Assembly (NCBI GenBank): GCA_022828595.1
Contig: JAKGHH010000008.1
Coordinates: forward strand, 7,367,728-7,431,727
Direction of reading: 5' to 3'
Source of the DNA: Nelumbo lutea
Taxonomy: Eukaryota > Streptophyta > Magnoliopsida > Proteales > Nelumbonaceae
Length of the DNA stretch: 64,000 nucleotides
The notes below the pieces were generated by a model, which was not told the origin of the DNA, made no database searches, and saw nothing but the letters and a program-made list of their open reading frames with translations. This document shows, in pieces, positions 37,032 to 48,925 of the stretch (position 1 is its first letter; each line of letters begins with the position of its first letter). The position numbers and the translations under genes are program-made.

Positions 37032-38890
37032 TAAAAAATTTATTAAAAGTTTAGCTAATTAACTATGTATACCCTTTTGAAAATTAACTAACATTACCCA
37101 TTCTTTTTTTGACAATTGACTAATACTTCCCTTACCATTCCGTCAGAAACCATTTAAATATGCATCACATGACTCTTATAACTTTCAAAAATACCCAACT
37201 TACCCTTCTTATAACCATTCGAATCGCCATCATCTACAAGCCGACGACATTCTCGTGCAAGAAGCTGCCTTGCCGAACCGTCGATCAGAGCCAATGGGCG
37301 AAGCCCCATCTTACCGACCCTAGAAAAAATCAATGATAGTCTGTCTCTTGCCATACGAAGAAAACCTGAAACCCACGCAAATGCAAGTTTCACACCCAGT
37401 GAAGCAATAAACTACCAATGTGGTGTTCCGGAAACCAAAACGGTCTCGGCGATCATCAAGAAATCTTCGAGCTTGCCATCCTCGTCGAGCTTCGAGGCGA
37501 GGTCGGCATAGTATTTCAAGCGATTCTGATGGCATGGCGTCAGATCCTGACGGACATTCGTGAGCAGAGGTGGACGAGGGGCAGTAGTGGAGTCAACGGA
37601 TGAGCATGATAATTTGGCGGGAGAAGGTCTGGTGGAACTCAGTAACGAGTGCTTTTGCTTGGTGGAATGGAGGGGAAGAGTTGGGCTTGGACTTGGAGGG
37701 AGAAGCATGGAAGAGCCAATGATAGCCAGCTCTTTCATTCTTGGCCAACCGTTTCTTCTGGTGAGAATTCTAGCTTTTTATACAGCTTTCGAGTTTCGGG
37801 TCAAGAACTCAGGATTGAATTTGAAAGGCGGGTCTCTTTTTTTGCCGAGGTTTGGATTAGGTTGGTTTCGATAGTTGGATTGCTAAACTGTCGATGTTGA
37901 AGGACCAAAACATTTAAGCAAATGAGTTATTTTGCCGGCTGAAGTCGGTGACGGGGGATAGAAACTGTGAGAAGAAGAGAAAAAGAGAAGAAGAAAGAGA
38001 AAAATAAGAGAGAGACAGGAGGTAGGGTTTAGGAAGAATGCAAATGCCGATGCCGAAGTTATAAGAAGGGTAAAGATGTGGTGTATTACGGTACTGTACA
38101 TCGACCCTGCTTAGCTTCTTCAAGGTCGCAACACCGAACAGAGCTGGCGGCGAACCTTGTTCTGCTCTCCCATCTCTCTCCCCTTCCTGGTTCAACCTTG
38201 CGGCAGTGACAACGAAGCCTCACCATGGCTGTCTACTATTTCGTAATTTTGATTTCAGCATTGTTCATCATCGAACACTATTCATCCATCGTCCCCAATG
38301 TCCCGTAAATCTGATACTCAGTTCATTATGAGATTTTCTACCTCCTCGCAATCAGATTTTGGCATAGTTCATCGAACACTGTTCATCCATCGTCCCCAAC
38401 CTCTTGCCTGATACACTGTTAATGAACTCCATTACATTATTGAACCAGAGGTGATGAGGTTCTCCGCCTCACCCAAGCATTGAACCAGCACTGTTCATCG
38501 TGCAACAATTGCCCTTGTCTTTCATGTAATCAACCTCTGTTCAAACCCACAATCAACATTTTGGGTTTTGGACTTGGTTCATCGATTCCTCTATTCATGG
38601 GAGAGACGAGGGAGAAAGAAGAGAGAGTGAGAGAGGGGGGCATAGATGGAATTGAAAATTCATCCGCTACGGCGGCAGTGGACATAAACCTCGATAATAT
38701 GATGTTAAAATTTTCATTTTGAAAATTTAAAGAAGAATGATGGGCAAAATAATCTTTTTAATCCACACTTAGTCAATTCACTAAACAAGAATGATGGGCA
38801 AAATAATCTTTTTGTTAATTTATTAATGACAAAGGCAATTTCACTATCCTATAAGGATACACTTAGTCAATTCACTAAACATTAAGGGCT
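37032..38890. mobile_element. Pack-MULE-like element 2
   Basis: The left end reads ...AAAGTTTAGCTAATTAAC then TATGTATACCC. The right end, on the other strand, reads CCCTTAATGTTTAGTGAATT then GACTAAGTGTATCC. Both match the TIR of MULE 1 (CCCTTATGGTTTAG...AATTGACTAAGTATACCC). The left subterminal 170 bp also matches the right subterminal region of MULE 1 (TTTTGAAAGTTATAA, GGGAAGTATTAGTCAATTGT). The outermost TIR bases look eroded and no 9-bp duplication is seen. The interior carries a PPR-protein-like fragment on the minus strand. A duplicated segment (AGAATGATGGGCAAAATAAT) lies at about 38733 and 38788. Confidence 0.7.
37198..37738 (-). pseudogene. Captured PPR-protein N-terminal fragment
   Basis: From an ATG at 37738 the minus strand reads MKELAIIGSS..., a Ser/Pro-rich transit-peptide-like region, then PLLTNVRQDLTP, NRLKYYADLASKLDEDGKLE and DFLMIAETVLVSG. 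After an intron-like gap it resumes with SRVGKMGLRPLALIDGSA and LLARECRRLVDDGD. From memory this is the start of a plastid pentatricopeptide-repeat protein of the At5g02830 kind (LASKLAEDG...DF.MIAE..., LL..ECRR.VD.G). Only the N-terminus is present and no PPR array follows, so it is a fragment carried by the element. Confidence 0.55.
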
Positions 38891-38898
38891 CCATTCCC

Positions 38899-39452
38899 TT
38901 TTGTTTATATTTTATGATATTTAAAAGAGTTCCACTATGATGGTGAAACGACATGATAATAAAAAAATAAAAAAATTATAATCAATCCACCGATATCATA
39001 AAAAGTGATAAGGGGTTTTTATAAAAATGTATGAAGGGGATTTTGATTGGTCAAACCTCGCCAATATCATGTCTTTTCAGCATTATATTTCTCAAATATA
39101 AAAGTTAATTTAATACTTTTATTAATGAATTAAAAAAACCAAAAAAATAAAAAAAGATAATTAGTTATTTTGTTCATTTTACTGCATTTGTATACAAATT
39201 GAGAAAAAGAGGCTAAAAAAAAGGAGAAAAAAAACAATTTCAAGACTTAGTACGTACCTCCAATGATTCAATGCCCATCTCTTTTCATCTTGGAGTCTGT
39301 ACCCCTGCCAATAAAATAAGTTTCAACCCTCCACCAACGTGATTTTACACCGCACATTTCATACATAACAGACCCCACTTTTATGGTGTAAAATCTCATA
39401 GTGAGATGTAACGTATTTTGTTGGTAAAACATTTCAATTCCTTCATTGTAAG
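38899..39452 (+). repeat. 0.56-kb direct repeat, right copy
   Basis: Second copy of 36470-37031, same orientation, about 2.4 kb away and differing by scattered substitutions and small indels. It starts eight bases after the MULE 2 right end. Confidence 0.85.
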
Positions 39453-40277
39453 CTCAGGATCAGAATGGGGTGGACATTGGTGTATATAATGGGGTTTTTG
39501 ATATTTTAAATATTTATAGCTCTGCATTATAATTCAAAAATTTACATTGAACCTGACCGTATTTTTCAAAAAATTTTAACTTCCATCATTTTCAATTTAA
39601 AGTGTTCATGATTATCTGTACTCTCACCTTACCAATTGAAATTTATTTTTTAAAATCAACCCAAACGAAGAAAATCACTGTGCATCCCTTCCAATTCCAA
39701 TCGCCATTCTTCACGTTACCACTTACACGTTAACGGACGTTTTGTAAGCAGCACAAATATGTGATGTGACCTATTAATTCATTTTTGCCTTTTTGGACGA
39801 ATCATTTACGTCACCATGAAAATTGTCAACCTTACCAGTAATAGTTGACAACTCAACCACCCTCCGTCCAGAAAATTGTTTGAGTAGAATCTTTTTTCAT
39901 TACTGCTTTCGTACCCGTGCGATGGACAGTATTTATTCCAATCGAAGGGTTTTATCCGTAGGATCTTTTCGTTGCTTTCCACCAAGTACCTCTTTTGTCG
40001 TGACACCCAATCCGAATCGATTGTTGCCAAAATAAAAAATCGAGTCGATTAGTAGCTATTGGTGTCTCGCGCTCTACAGTACATCTCAACCGTGTATTAG
40101 AAATATTCTCAATAGATGCTGAAATGTGCATGTGGGGCGTTTGTGGGACGCCGGACACAAATGTCATCTGTCTTTTCAACTATTCGCTGGAAACAATTTC
40201 GTACCTGTGGGGTTACGTACCTAAGGCTTCTTCTTTTCCGTTCGATAACTCTAACACACAATCTCTCTCTCTCTCCA
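39453..40277 (+). promoter_or_regulatory. GGT upstream region
   Basis: No gene. The last 30 bases before the GGT start codon are a CT-rich leader (ATCTCTCTCTCTCTCC), a common 5' untranslated pattern in plants. No TATA box could be assigned confidently. Confidence 0.45.
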
Positions 40278-43200
40278 ATGGCTCAGCAGAGGCTTCAAAC
40301 TCCGCTGTTGGGATATCCCGAGCAGGTCAATAAGAAGGGTCGGAGCAGAGCGATAAGGGTTTCGTTTGCGGTCTTAACGATTATAGGTCAGTTTTACCGT
40401 CATATGTTCTTGATGTCGCAATTGTACTGTCGATTTGCATCTTTCATTTTGTGATACACGTTTCATCGTTGTTGAATTCCTTGATATAGTAAGAGCTTCT
40501 GAGTATCGATTGTTGTGAGAATAATCCTTGTTTGGTTTTACAATTGAACCTCTTTCTTTCCTTTGGTAATATAATCGAATTTCTTTGTTCCTAAGATTTC
40601 AATAGTTTTGCAGTCTTTGTATTAATCCAAGATTTACGTATTTCCCTCTTGTCCAGAATTAACACTTTTAGATAGTTATTTTTTTTTAAGCTTTACTTCG
40701 GAAAACCGATCCTAATCAAAATTGATTTTGAGAGCGCGGGCCTGTATTGATTAAGCAGATAGCAAAACGTAGATCACTCAAACTTGTTGTTCAGATCTGT
40801 CCTCTCCTCGCGCTCCCAAATGCTGGAGCAACTTGTTAATAGCCCTTATCTAAACGTATATTTTACTACTGGGTGGTGATGACGCGGAGCGAGTGGTCCC
40901 TGCCCTGTTGTGCTCTTCGTCCTGTACTGTTCACCAATCACCACTCATCAGTGTGGCCCGTATAAAGTCTGAAAATTTTAAAAAGTTTACTAAAATTCCT
41001 CAAGTTATTCTCACGCGACTGAATTCGACAAACCAATCACGCCTGAACGTGCATGTGTACGCGGGCCACACGTTAGAGTTCGTTGGAGATCCGGAATGAG
41101 TGATGAGAAGGCTATTATTCTGGCCACATGGCACCGATCTCACGAGGGAGAATCCAGATTTGCTACTCTCAATCCTCGCGCGCCTCACACTCATATTTAA
41201 TATTATCATTTATGGGAAGACGTTCTCAAATCACGGATGTAATGTACTTTGATTTTTGTGAGATTGGTGTGAAGTGTGCTCTGAGGAGTAAGAATGGCAA
41301 CCCTCCCGTCCCTGTAGCCAAAATCCACTATTTCAATTTCGGTGATAGCCGATGGGGAAGAGGAATTCTCAAATTTTTCCCATTCCAAAGAAATACTTAA
41401 AAATACATCAATTTTTAAGGGTATTTTAGATATAAAATTATTGGAATTTGAAGATATTTTAGAGATGTGATTATTTTTGGATGCTCTATTGCTCTTCAAC
41501 AAAAAAATTGTTTTCATACATATCCGCTTTTGCAACACTTTTTGTTTTTGCTATTGCGGCTCTGTTTATTTATCTTTTTAACCGAAAATGACTACGAAAA
41601 CGTAAAGCATTATTTGTTGGTGGTGAACTATAGTGGTAGGCCTTGTAGCGGACAGCAGTTTGGGTCGTTGGAGAGTGAGGAAAGAGCCCAAGAAATTGGA
41701 AGCGAGGGGAGAGACTAGTGACGTGGTTGAGTCCGAACATGGCGTTGTCGCCGCTGACGATGGCCGTTGTTCTGAAATCGGGGCTTCAATCCTCAGAAGT
41801 GGGGGCCATGCTGTTGATGCTGCAGTGGCAGTGGCATTGTGTCTTGGTGTTGTCAACCCAGCGTCAAGCGGGATTGGAGGCGGCGGTTTCATGGTCGTTT
41901 GGTCTGCGTCAACCTCAAAAGCCCTAGCTATTGACTTTCGAGAGACTGCTCCCTTAGCTGCTTCAAAGGTATCATCCCAATTGTCTCTCTTCATATTCAA
42001 TTCATTTGCTGGGATAAATTAGCTAGCAGTTTTAGTAGGCTTTTAAAGATACATGACATGTCTTAATTTAGTGATGACTTGATATCCATGGATAAATTTT
42101 AAGGCATTAAACTTGCTTTGAATTCAAAAAAGATATCTAGAATCTAAGGATGGAGTTTTACTGAGACCGGTACCCAAGTTGCTTAGAGTTCAACTTCGAC
42201 TTGCCAAGTTTAACCCAATAGCTTTTCAACCCAGTGGGTGTTACCCAAAAAAAAAAAAAAAAAACAGTGGGATTTGTTGAGGTTCTGCTTCAATTGAGAG
42301 ATTTTGGGATTTTCAACTCAATCTCCAATTCTGTACAGAATTTCTATCACTGGACTAGCAAGCTTTCTGACTTGTCCCATGTGCAATAGTGTGAATGCAT
42401 ATTCATATAAACACTCTTACATCGTCAGACTGGGGGGTCTGGGTCAGGTTGAACCCAAATAAAATGCTCCTAAACATGCGCTTGCTGACCGATACAATTC
42501 TTAATATTAGCTACAGCCATACCTGTAACCACATGATTCTTTAATCAAGTGAACTACTACCAGTTGGTGGAGTATAACCCGAAAATCAGACCAATCAATA
42601 GATCTTGAATCTGCAGGGCCTGTATCTCAGTCTGAAATCCAAAACCGTCTCCTTGGGATACAATTAGATTCTGGATCATGATTGTTGATTCAATAGATTA
42701 TTAGATACAATGCGTACTATGTTTTTATATGAAGTATATTGATAGTTTCTGTTCATATTATGATGGTCCTGAAACTGAATTTCAACAAACAGAACATGTA
42801 CGAAAAGAATCCTCAAACCAAGTATATGGGAACACTCTCAATGGGTGTTCCAGGCGAGATAGCAGGTCTTCATGAAGCATGGTTGAAACATGGACGCCTG
42901 GCTTGGAAGTCTCTGTTCCAACCCGCCATACGGCTAGCCAAAAATGGGTTCGTGATCACTTCTTATTTGAGTGCAGTCATCAAGAACCGTGAGAAGCTGA
43001 TCGTTGCTGACCCAGGATTACGTCGAGTGTTCGCTCCAAATGGGAAATTGTTAGAAGCTGGGGATACCTGCTACAATGTGGAACTTGGCCATAGCTTAGA
43101 GGCAGTTGCTGAACATGGACCGCATGCATTCTATAATGGAGCCATTGCCCAGAATCTTGTAAAGGATGTGAGAGAGAATGGTGGAATTTTGACCATGGAG

Positions 43201-44782
43201 GACATGAGAAACTACAGAGTGGAAGTGGAGGATGCAATGGTCGTAGATGTCATGGGATACAGAATACTAGGAATGCCACTTCCTTCAAGCGGGACTCTTG
43301 GACTGTCCCTGGTGGGTGTCTTTTAACTGGTCGGTTTATTAATTATTATTTTTGCTTGTTGATACACAGGACTTAGGCTGCCCTTTGCATGTATCTAGCG
43401 TGTATGAAGTACAGTCATGGGGCTTATTTTTTCTGCTTGATAATGTTGCTGAACAGATCTTAAACATTTTAGATAGCTATGGCACGTCAGATGCAGCTAG
43501 GGGTCCTCCGGGTCTTCATCGCCTAATCGAATCGCTAAAGCACATGTTTGCCATTCGAATGAACCTTGGCGACCCTGATTTTGTTGATGTAACTAAATAT
43601 GTAACTGACATGCTTTCACCATCTTATGCTAAGGAGCTCCAGCAGAAAATATTCGACAATACCACATTTCCTGCTGATTACTACATGTACAGGTATAAAT
43701 TAACTGAACATATAATTCCTGAAGCTGCTGGTTTTTATACTTTATTTAATACTTCTTTCCTAACTGCTGCTGCCGCCAATGTTCCTTGTTGTTTCATTTT
43801 CACTGAAAGCTCGAGTATCCTTGAAAATTTTCAGATACAGCCAACTAAGAGACCATGGAACTAGCCATTTCTGTGTTGTAGACGCGGATAGAAATACAGT
43901 GTCCCTGACAACAACTGTTAACTATCCCTTCGGATCGGGGGTTCTTTCACCTTCTACTGGCATTGTAATCAACAACGAGATGGATGACTTCTCCACGCCC
44001 ACAGAGACAACTGTCGACAAACTTCCTCCAGACCCTGCTAATTTCATAGAACCAAAGAAGAGGCCTCTTTCTTCCATGACTCCTCTTATCATTCTAAAGG
44101 TACAGCGATGGTCCTCTTCTTTGGTTCTAGGACAATGCCAATTGGGTTCAGTTTTGCTTAAGCAGAGTATACTTGGATGAAGGGATAACCCCTGATCAGG
44201 ATGGACTAAACCCACTCGCCCCATTTGTGCAGGACAATCAGTTAACCGGTGTCATAGGAGGAAGTGGCGGTATGATGATCATCCCGGCGGTGGTTCAGGT
44301 CTTTATCAACCATTTTATCCTGGGAATGGAGCCTCTTGCGGCGGTGCAGTACCCAAGGGTCTATCACAAGGTATTCTTCAGGCTTTTATTTATTTTTTTT
44401 CTCAATGGCTAAGGAGTATTACATGTTTATTTTCTCTCTTTCTCTTTAGTTCTTGAGAACCGAGATTGAGAGGGTCATCCCTTACTCTTGACATACCTTG
44501 CAGGTAATCCCAAACGTAGTCTTATACGAGAACTGGACAGTGATCGACGGCGACCACATTGAACTGTCACAGGAAAATAAGATTTTCTTGGAAGAGAGGG
44601 GTCATGTACTGAAGGCGCAAGCAACTGGTGCTATCTGCCAGCTTATTGTGCAGGATCTCTCCAGGCTACCGGTTAACTCGGGAAGGAAACTGGGAGGAAG
44701 CCCGGATAATGCGCAGGTCTACCATGGAGTCCTCACCGCTGTGAGTGACCCCAGGAAAGATGGGAGACCAGCGGCCGTTTGA
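40278..44782 (+). CDS. GGT: Gamma-glutamyltransferase / glutathione hydrolase, vacuolar GGT4-like
   Basis: Removes the gamma-glutamyl group from glutathione and its S-conjugates. Plus-strand exons: 40278-40386, 41634-41968, 42793-43311, 43457-43692, 43835-44099, 44233-44370, 44504-44782. All are GT-AG and in phase, giving 626 aa (Arabidopsis GGT4 is about 637). A short basic N-terminus is followed by a single hydrophobic segment at about residues 29-45 (VSFAVLTIIVVGLVA), as in the membrane-anchored vacuolar type. Family blocks: VVAADDGRCSEIGASILR, GGHAVDAAVAVALCLG, SSGIGGGGFMVV, MGVPGEIAGL. The autoprocessing and catalytic Thr is T409 in DHGTSHFCVVDADR; later come NNEMDDFSTP, KRPLSSMTP and GGSGGMMIIPAVVQVF. 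The ending AVSDPRKDGRPAAV is nearly the GGT4 C-terminus. No break was seen. The choice of GGT4 over GGT1/2 rests on these words. Confidence 0.95.
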
Positions 44783-45922
44783 TCTCATAGTGCCAGGTTT
44801 TCGTTCCCAATACGTTTGTCTCATCCATTAGATTGGGCTCTCATATCTCAATCGTGGAAGAAAGAAGATATATCCCTGCAGTTCTATCACCTGTGTAATA
44901 CTGATGAACTACATGACTCGCTTAGGTCCGATTTGTACATAATAATCCTACGGACGCTAATTTGATATATTTTTTCTCCTTGTTTCAAATGCAAGAAATA
45001 TTATTAGTAGTTAATTAATCAGCACTTCAGAGTCTCAGGCCACCAAAACGTGGTCTGTGCGGACCTGATATGCTTCGTTTGATTTTTCGGGGGACAAGTC
45101 CGAACTCGACCGGGAAGGTTGGGCGGACCATAAGAAAAGAGGGACCCGCCATTGCAATTGGATTGCATGCTCCCCAACTGTCCAAGCCCGAAGTAGCCAA
45201 GTTGTTTCCCTTCCTCACGGCCTCACGGGATGATAGTATATGTGGAGTTGTGGACCAATGCGCCAGAGCTCCTGGGGCCCATACCCTCGTTCCAAGTGGA
45301 AGTTCCTACTAGACTCAAAATCAATACATGCAAAACACAAGCAAACTCAGCATTCACAGTCACAGACTCACAGGGTGAGAAATGGAAGGGTTCCAAGTTC
45401 TATGATCAATTAACCATAATACCCCTTCTCAGGCTAACCATTTCTGTTATTTTTTTTCTTGTCAGTCAGGCTAGTTGACTTCTGAAAGGCAGCAATCCTC
45501 TACTCTATGGAGTTGGAGGGTTAGGTAAGATTCATCTACCAAAATTTGGGTGGCCCGGCTCAAAGTAAAGAACCATAAAATCCAATTAAAGACCTAGCTA
45601 CGCATTGCTTACAGTGATTTCACTATCTACACCAAAGGTATGTACGCATGTAATTAATTAGTAAGAAGGAACGAAACCCCTTTAGATGACCAACATGAAG
45701 ATGAAGATATAGATAAGCTACATGCTTGCCAGCTACACCTACAAGAAAGATTCAGAACAACATGCACAAACCAAGTGCATCATGATACACATGCGCATAG
45801 ATCTGAGAACTAAAAAAGAGAGACGAAATTAAGCAGAAATTACAGAGAGTAGCAACTAGCAACAAGAGAGTTAAAAGGAAAGCTAATTAAGCAGAGCTAA
45901 ATCTAAGCCACTCACTCGATGA
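44783..45922. other. Spacer between convergent GGT and oleosin genes
   Basis: Holds the 3' untranslated regions of both genes. No other gene and no clear element were recognised; the frames at 45027-45478 have no family resemblance. Confidence 0.5.
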
Positions 45923-46354
45923 TCAATACCCCTGGCCCTGTCCCTGGGTAACTTCCTGTGCCTTCTGCTGCACATACTGCCCATATTCCTTAGCCTTGTT
46001 TGCAAGCGTCGTTCGTGCATAGTCAAGTTGGTCCGAACCCAGCGGGTGCTTCCCTGACATGTAGTTGTAGGTCCACGACATAACCGATAGCGCTGCTACA
46101 GCGCATCCACCTGAGAACAGAAACCCTGTAGCCACCAGGAATACAACTATCGCTGCAGGTATTAGTATGGGACTAAACAGCACCAGCAAAGGAGTTGCAA
46201 TAACCAGGGATATAACTGTTCCGGTTAGGATCAGCCCCGACAAAACCAACAGTGTAGTCCCAATTGTAGCTGCTGTTAGGAATTTAACCGTCTGGCGTGA
46301 ATTTGGAGCCGATTCCGATATTCTCTGGGTCACTGACTTAATTTGCTCAGCCAT
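45923..46354 (-). CDS. Oleosin
   Basis: Structural protein of seed and pollen oil bodies; it coats the triacylglycerol droplet as a hairpin. One uninterrupted minus-strand exon of 143 aa, with ATG at 46352-46354 and stop at 45923-45925. Residues about 1-25 are polar ([17 protein letters not shown]). Residues about 26-95 form the long hydrophobic hairpin with the family's proline knot PX5SPX3P ([12 protein letters not shown]). A hydrophilic, amphipathic C-terminus follows, ending in a Gln/Gly-rich tail (TQGQGQGY). The short C-terminal domain suggests the low-molecular-weight or universal type. It converges with GGT on the other strand. Possible seed/ABA control is discussed under the upstream region. 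Confidence 0.96.
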   Translation of the reverse strand: MAEQIKSVTQRISESAPNSRQTVKFLTAATIGTTLLVLSGLILTGTVISLVIATPLLVLFSPILIPAAIVVFLVATGFLFSGGCAVAALSVMSWTYNYMSGKHPLGSDQLDYARTTLANKAKEYGQYVQQKAQEVTQGQGQGY

Positions 46355-46967
46355 GATCGATCAACGACTAAGGAGAACGTAAGATTAGTATAATAGAGCA
46401 CCGAGAGGCAAGTGAAAGGAAGGATAGGGAGAAGTTATACATAAAGGGGATTAAACGTCTTGGATTTAAGCAACGTGGCTGTGAGCTCAGATGGCCATGA
46501 CCTCGTGATAAGTAAAGGCTCAGGCTCTGCTTGTCTGGAGTGGCTACGAGAATGACTCGTGGCGGCAGAGCAGCTGGGTCTGGAACAGTGGGCTTAGACG
46601 TTGTAAATCTTAAAGCATGCCCGGTGGTGCTTGGTTCAGCCGTTCAGGTTTGTAGTTAGTGAAGGCTCAACGGTTCTTGTTGAAGGACACTTTTTTTTTC
46701 TTTTTCTAATTTGCCGCCGTTAGGTGGCCATCAGTACGGGGTAAAACTTAAACTGTTGGCCCTATGCTGTTGTGAGATTTTATGGGAATGTCACGTTACG
46801 ATGAGAATGAGTAAATTAGTAATTACCTTTTAATTTATTTTAACTAAAAACAAAAGCATGAGAGTAAATGGGTGACCTGTCCAGGACGTGCCTAGAAACT
46901 GTTTCAACAGCTGGGCCCCAACAGCCAAAGTTAACCCGTTGGTACAGAAAAGTTTTAAGAGAAAATT
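46355..46967 (-). promoter_or_regulatory. Oleosin upstream region with an ABRE-like G-box
   Basis: On the minus strand GCCACGTTG (46471-46480) has the ABRE core ACGTGGC read from the other strand, about 120 bases before the ATG. A TATA-like CTTTATGTATAA lies about 85 bases before the ATG (46435-46446). A GCATGC (46615-46620) resembles the RY core used by seed regulators. Such elements fit ABA- and seed-specific oleosin expression, but single short motifs can occur by chance. Confidence 0.4.
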
Positions 46968-47386
46968 ATAATTAATACCTCTAGTCTCTAAATTTTAAAA
47001 TACGATAATTCAGTACCTGAACATTCAAAATGTGATAATCCATTATCTGACAAAAAAATTAATAGTCCTAAATTTTTGCCTTTTCTATTCAAGAAAATTA
47101 GGATCGCTATAATACCCACTCAAACATAAACCCAATTTTCTTGAATAAAAAAAGCAAGGATTTGAAATCATTAAAATTTTATCAACATTTAAATAGTTGA
47201 TAAAGAAAATTAAATAACACTCGAAGAGCATTTGTATCCTTTTCAAATATCACATAACAGTAGGTTAAACGCTGATTAATGACAAGTACTAAATTGTCAT
47301 ATTTTGAAAGTTCAGGTATTGAATTGTCATTCAAATACCAAAATAACACTAGACACAAAATACAAGGTATTAATCAATAATTTTCC
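46968..47386. mobile_element. TIR element upstream of the oleosin
   Basis: About 420 bp with long imperfect inverted ends. Left GAAAATTATAATTAATACC continues to TTCAGTACCTGAACATTCAA. The right, on the other strand, GGAAAATTATTGATTAATAC continues to TTCAATACCTGAACTTTCAA. Non-coding; no certain target duplication. Confidence 0.55.
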
Positions 47387-48925
47387 CTTTTATTAATCAA
47401 TCAAGACGTCAAATGGACAGCATGGTCCAAACTTTTTCCCCGACAATTAGATTTCATATTTGGGTAGAAATAAAATAAGTTTCCATGGGTCTTACAGTAA
47501 TAAGAGGAAAATCGTGAACTGAGCAACAAGGGAAGAGAAAAAGTTGAGTGTTTGTGGTTGATGTCAATGAAGAGTATATAACAAACAACGGTAAAGGATC
47601 AAGCACTGAACCATGTGATATTTATTACTTCCAAATTCAGCATCAAATAATGATAATCATAAAACATACAGAATAAAGCCTTAGAGAAATATTGGTAACA
47701 AGTTCGATAGAGCAGCGAGGATCATTTTACCATTTAGCATTTGTTGAGATTTCTAAACCTTGGACTCTTGGAGGCTTTTCTTGTTAGTAATGCAAGCGTT
47801 GATTGGATTTGCTCTAGGTCCACTCCAAACTCCTAATCTATTGCAGCCGACCTTAAGACAAATCATCAGGGTGTTTGACTTTGCTTTGCTAAAAGAGATA
47901 ATAGAGGCTGAGGCTGTATATTAGTTTGGTAATTCAATAAGAAATAACCATATAATACAAACTTATCTGTTATAACTTCAGCCTGAATCCGTCTCTGGCT
48001 GTCTGCGTAAATAAGACTTAGGAGGTATGCAAATCTGTTAAAAGAATCGCAGGTGGCAACCCAAGAAGCGGAAAAACAATGGGCTGTCAGAACTCAGAAG
48101 CACTTACCCCACCTAATGAACTATTGTGTTCCATAACAATCTCAACCAGGAAAAGCAAAAGCAGTAATTATCAAAAGCAATATCTTTACCCAACAAGAGG
48201 CAAAAGCAAAAGCAATGATTATTAATCAAAGCTCCCAGTGAGCAGCATAGTACTAACTAGACTATAGTAATGTTTACAAATTATTTGCATCAGTTCGCTT
48301 TCGCTTGTAGCTATCCTTCGATTGTGTTGACAAAATAATGAAGAGGTCTACGTACCACAGATCAATGAAGGAGGTCTACGTACTTTATATATCAGATAAA
48401 ACATTCGTTTCTAAACTAAACTGCCTAATAGGTCCTTCTCACTTGCTAACGAGACAAACTTTTCAAGCTTAAAAAATGTTTTAGAGAAAATTGTTTTTTC
48501 GGTAGGTAGAATCAACATTGGTTTTCATGAAAAACCGTATATTTAATGTGAAGAGATTTTTCTAAATAAGAAGCACCTAAATTAATCTGTTGCCAAACCA
48601 TCGTTAAGTAATTCCAATATAACAGGAATAGAAGCTGGTCGGATGTTCTGAAATGCAATTGACTAATGTTTTTTTTTTTTTTTTTTTCTGGGCAAGTGAC
48701 TGACCAATTTTTACTCAATACAAGTATGTTGTATGGATCCCCCGGGGAACACAACCCAAGCAAATGCCTCCGGCATGGCTTAGCACCTAAGAGTGTTGAC
48801 ATCAATAATTCAGATTATGCCAAATCAGAGATGGCATATACCATGATAAATAACATCTCAAAGTAAATGACCTCTGAAGAAGACAGAAGGAACAAACTCC
48901 TCACCCTCACATACAATTGAAACAG
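47387..48925. other. Gene-free spacer between oleosin promoter side and AP4S 3' end
   Basis: No gene. A T23-type homopolymer lies at about 48667-48688. AP4S polyadenylation should fall here, but the signal is not certain. Confidence 0.45.

Noticed and set aside
43779..44224. Alternative frames on both strands in GGT
   Set aside because: They overlap exon 5, which splices in phase and carries the catalytic DHGTSH motif.
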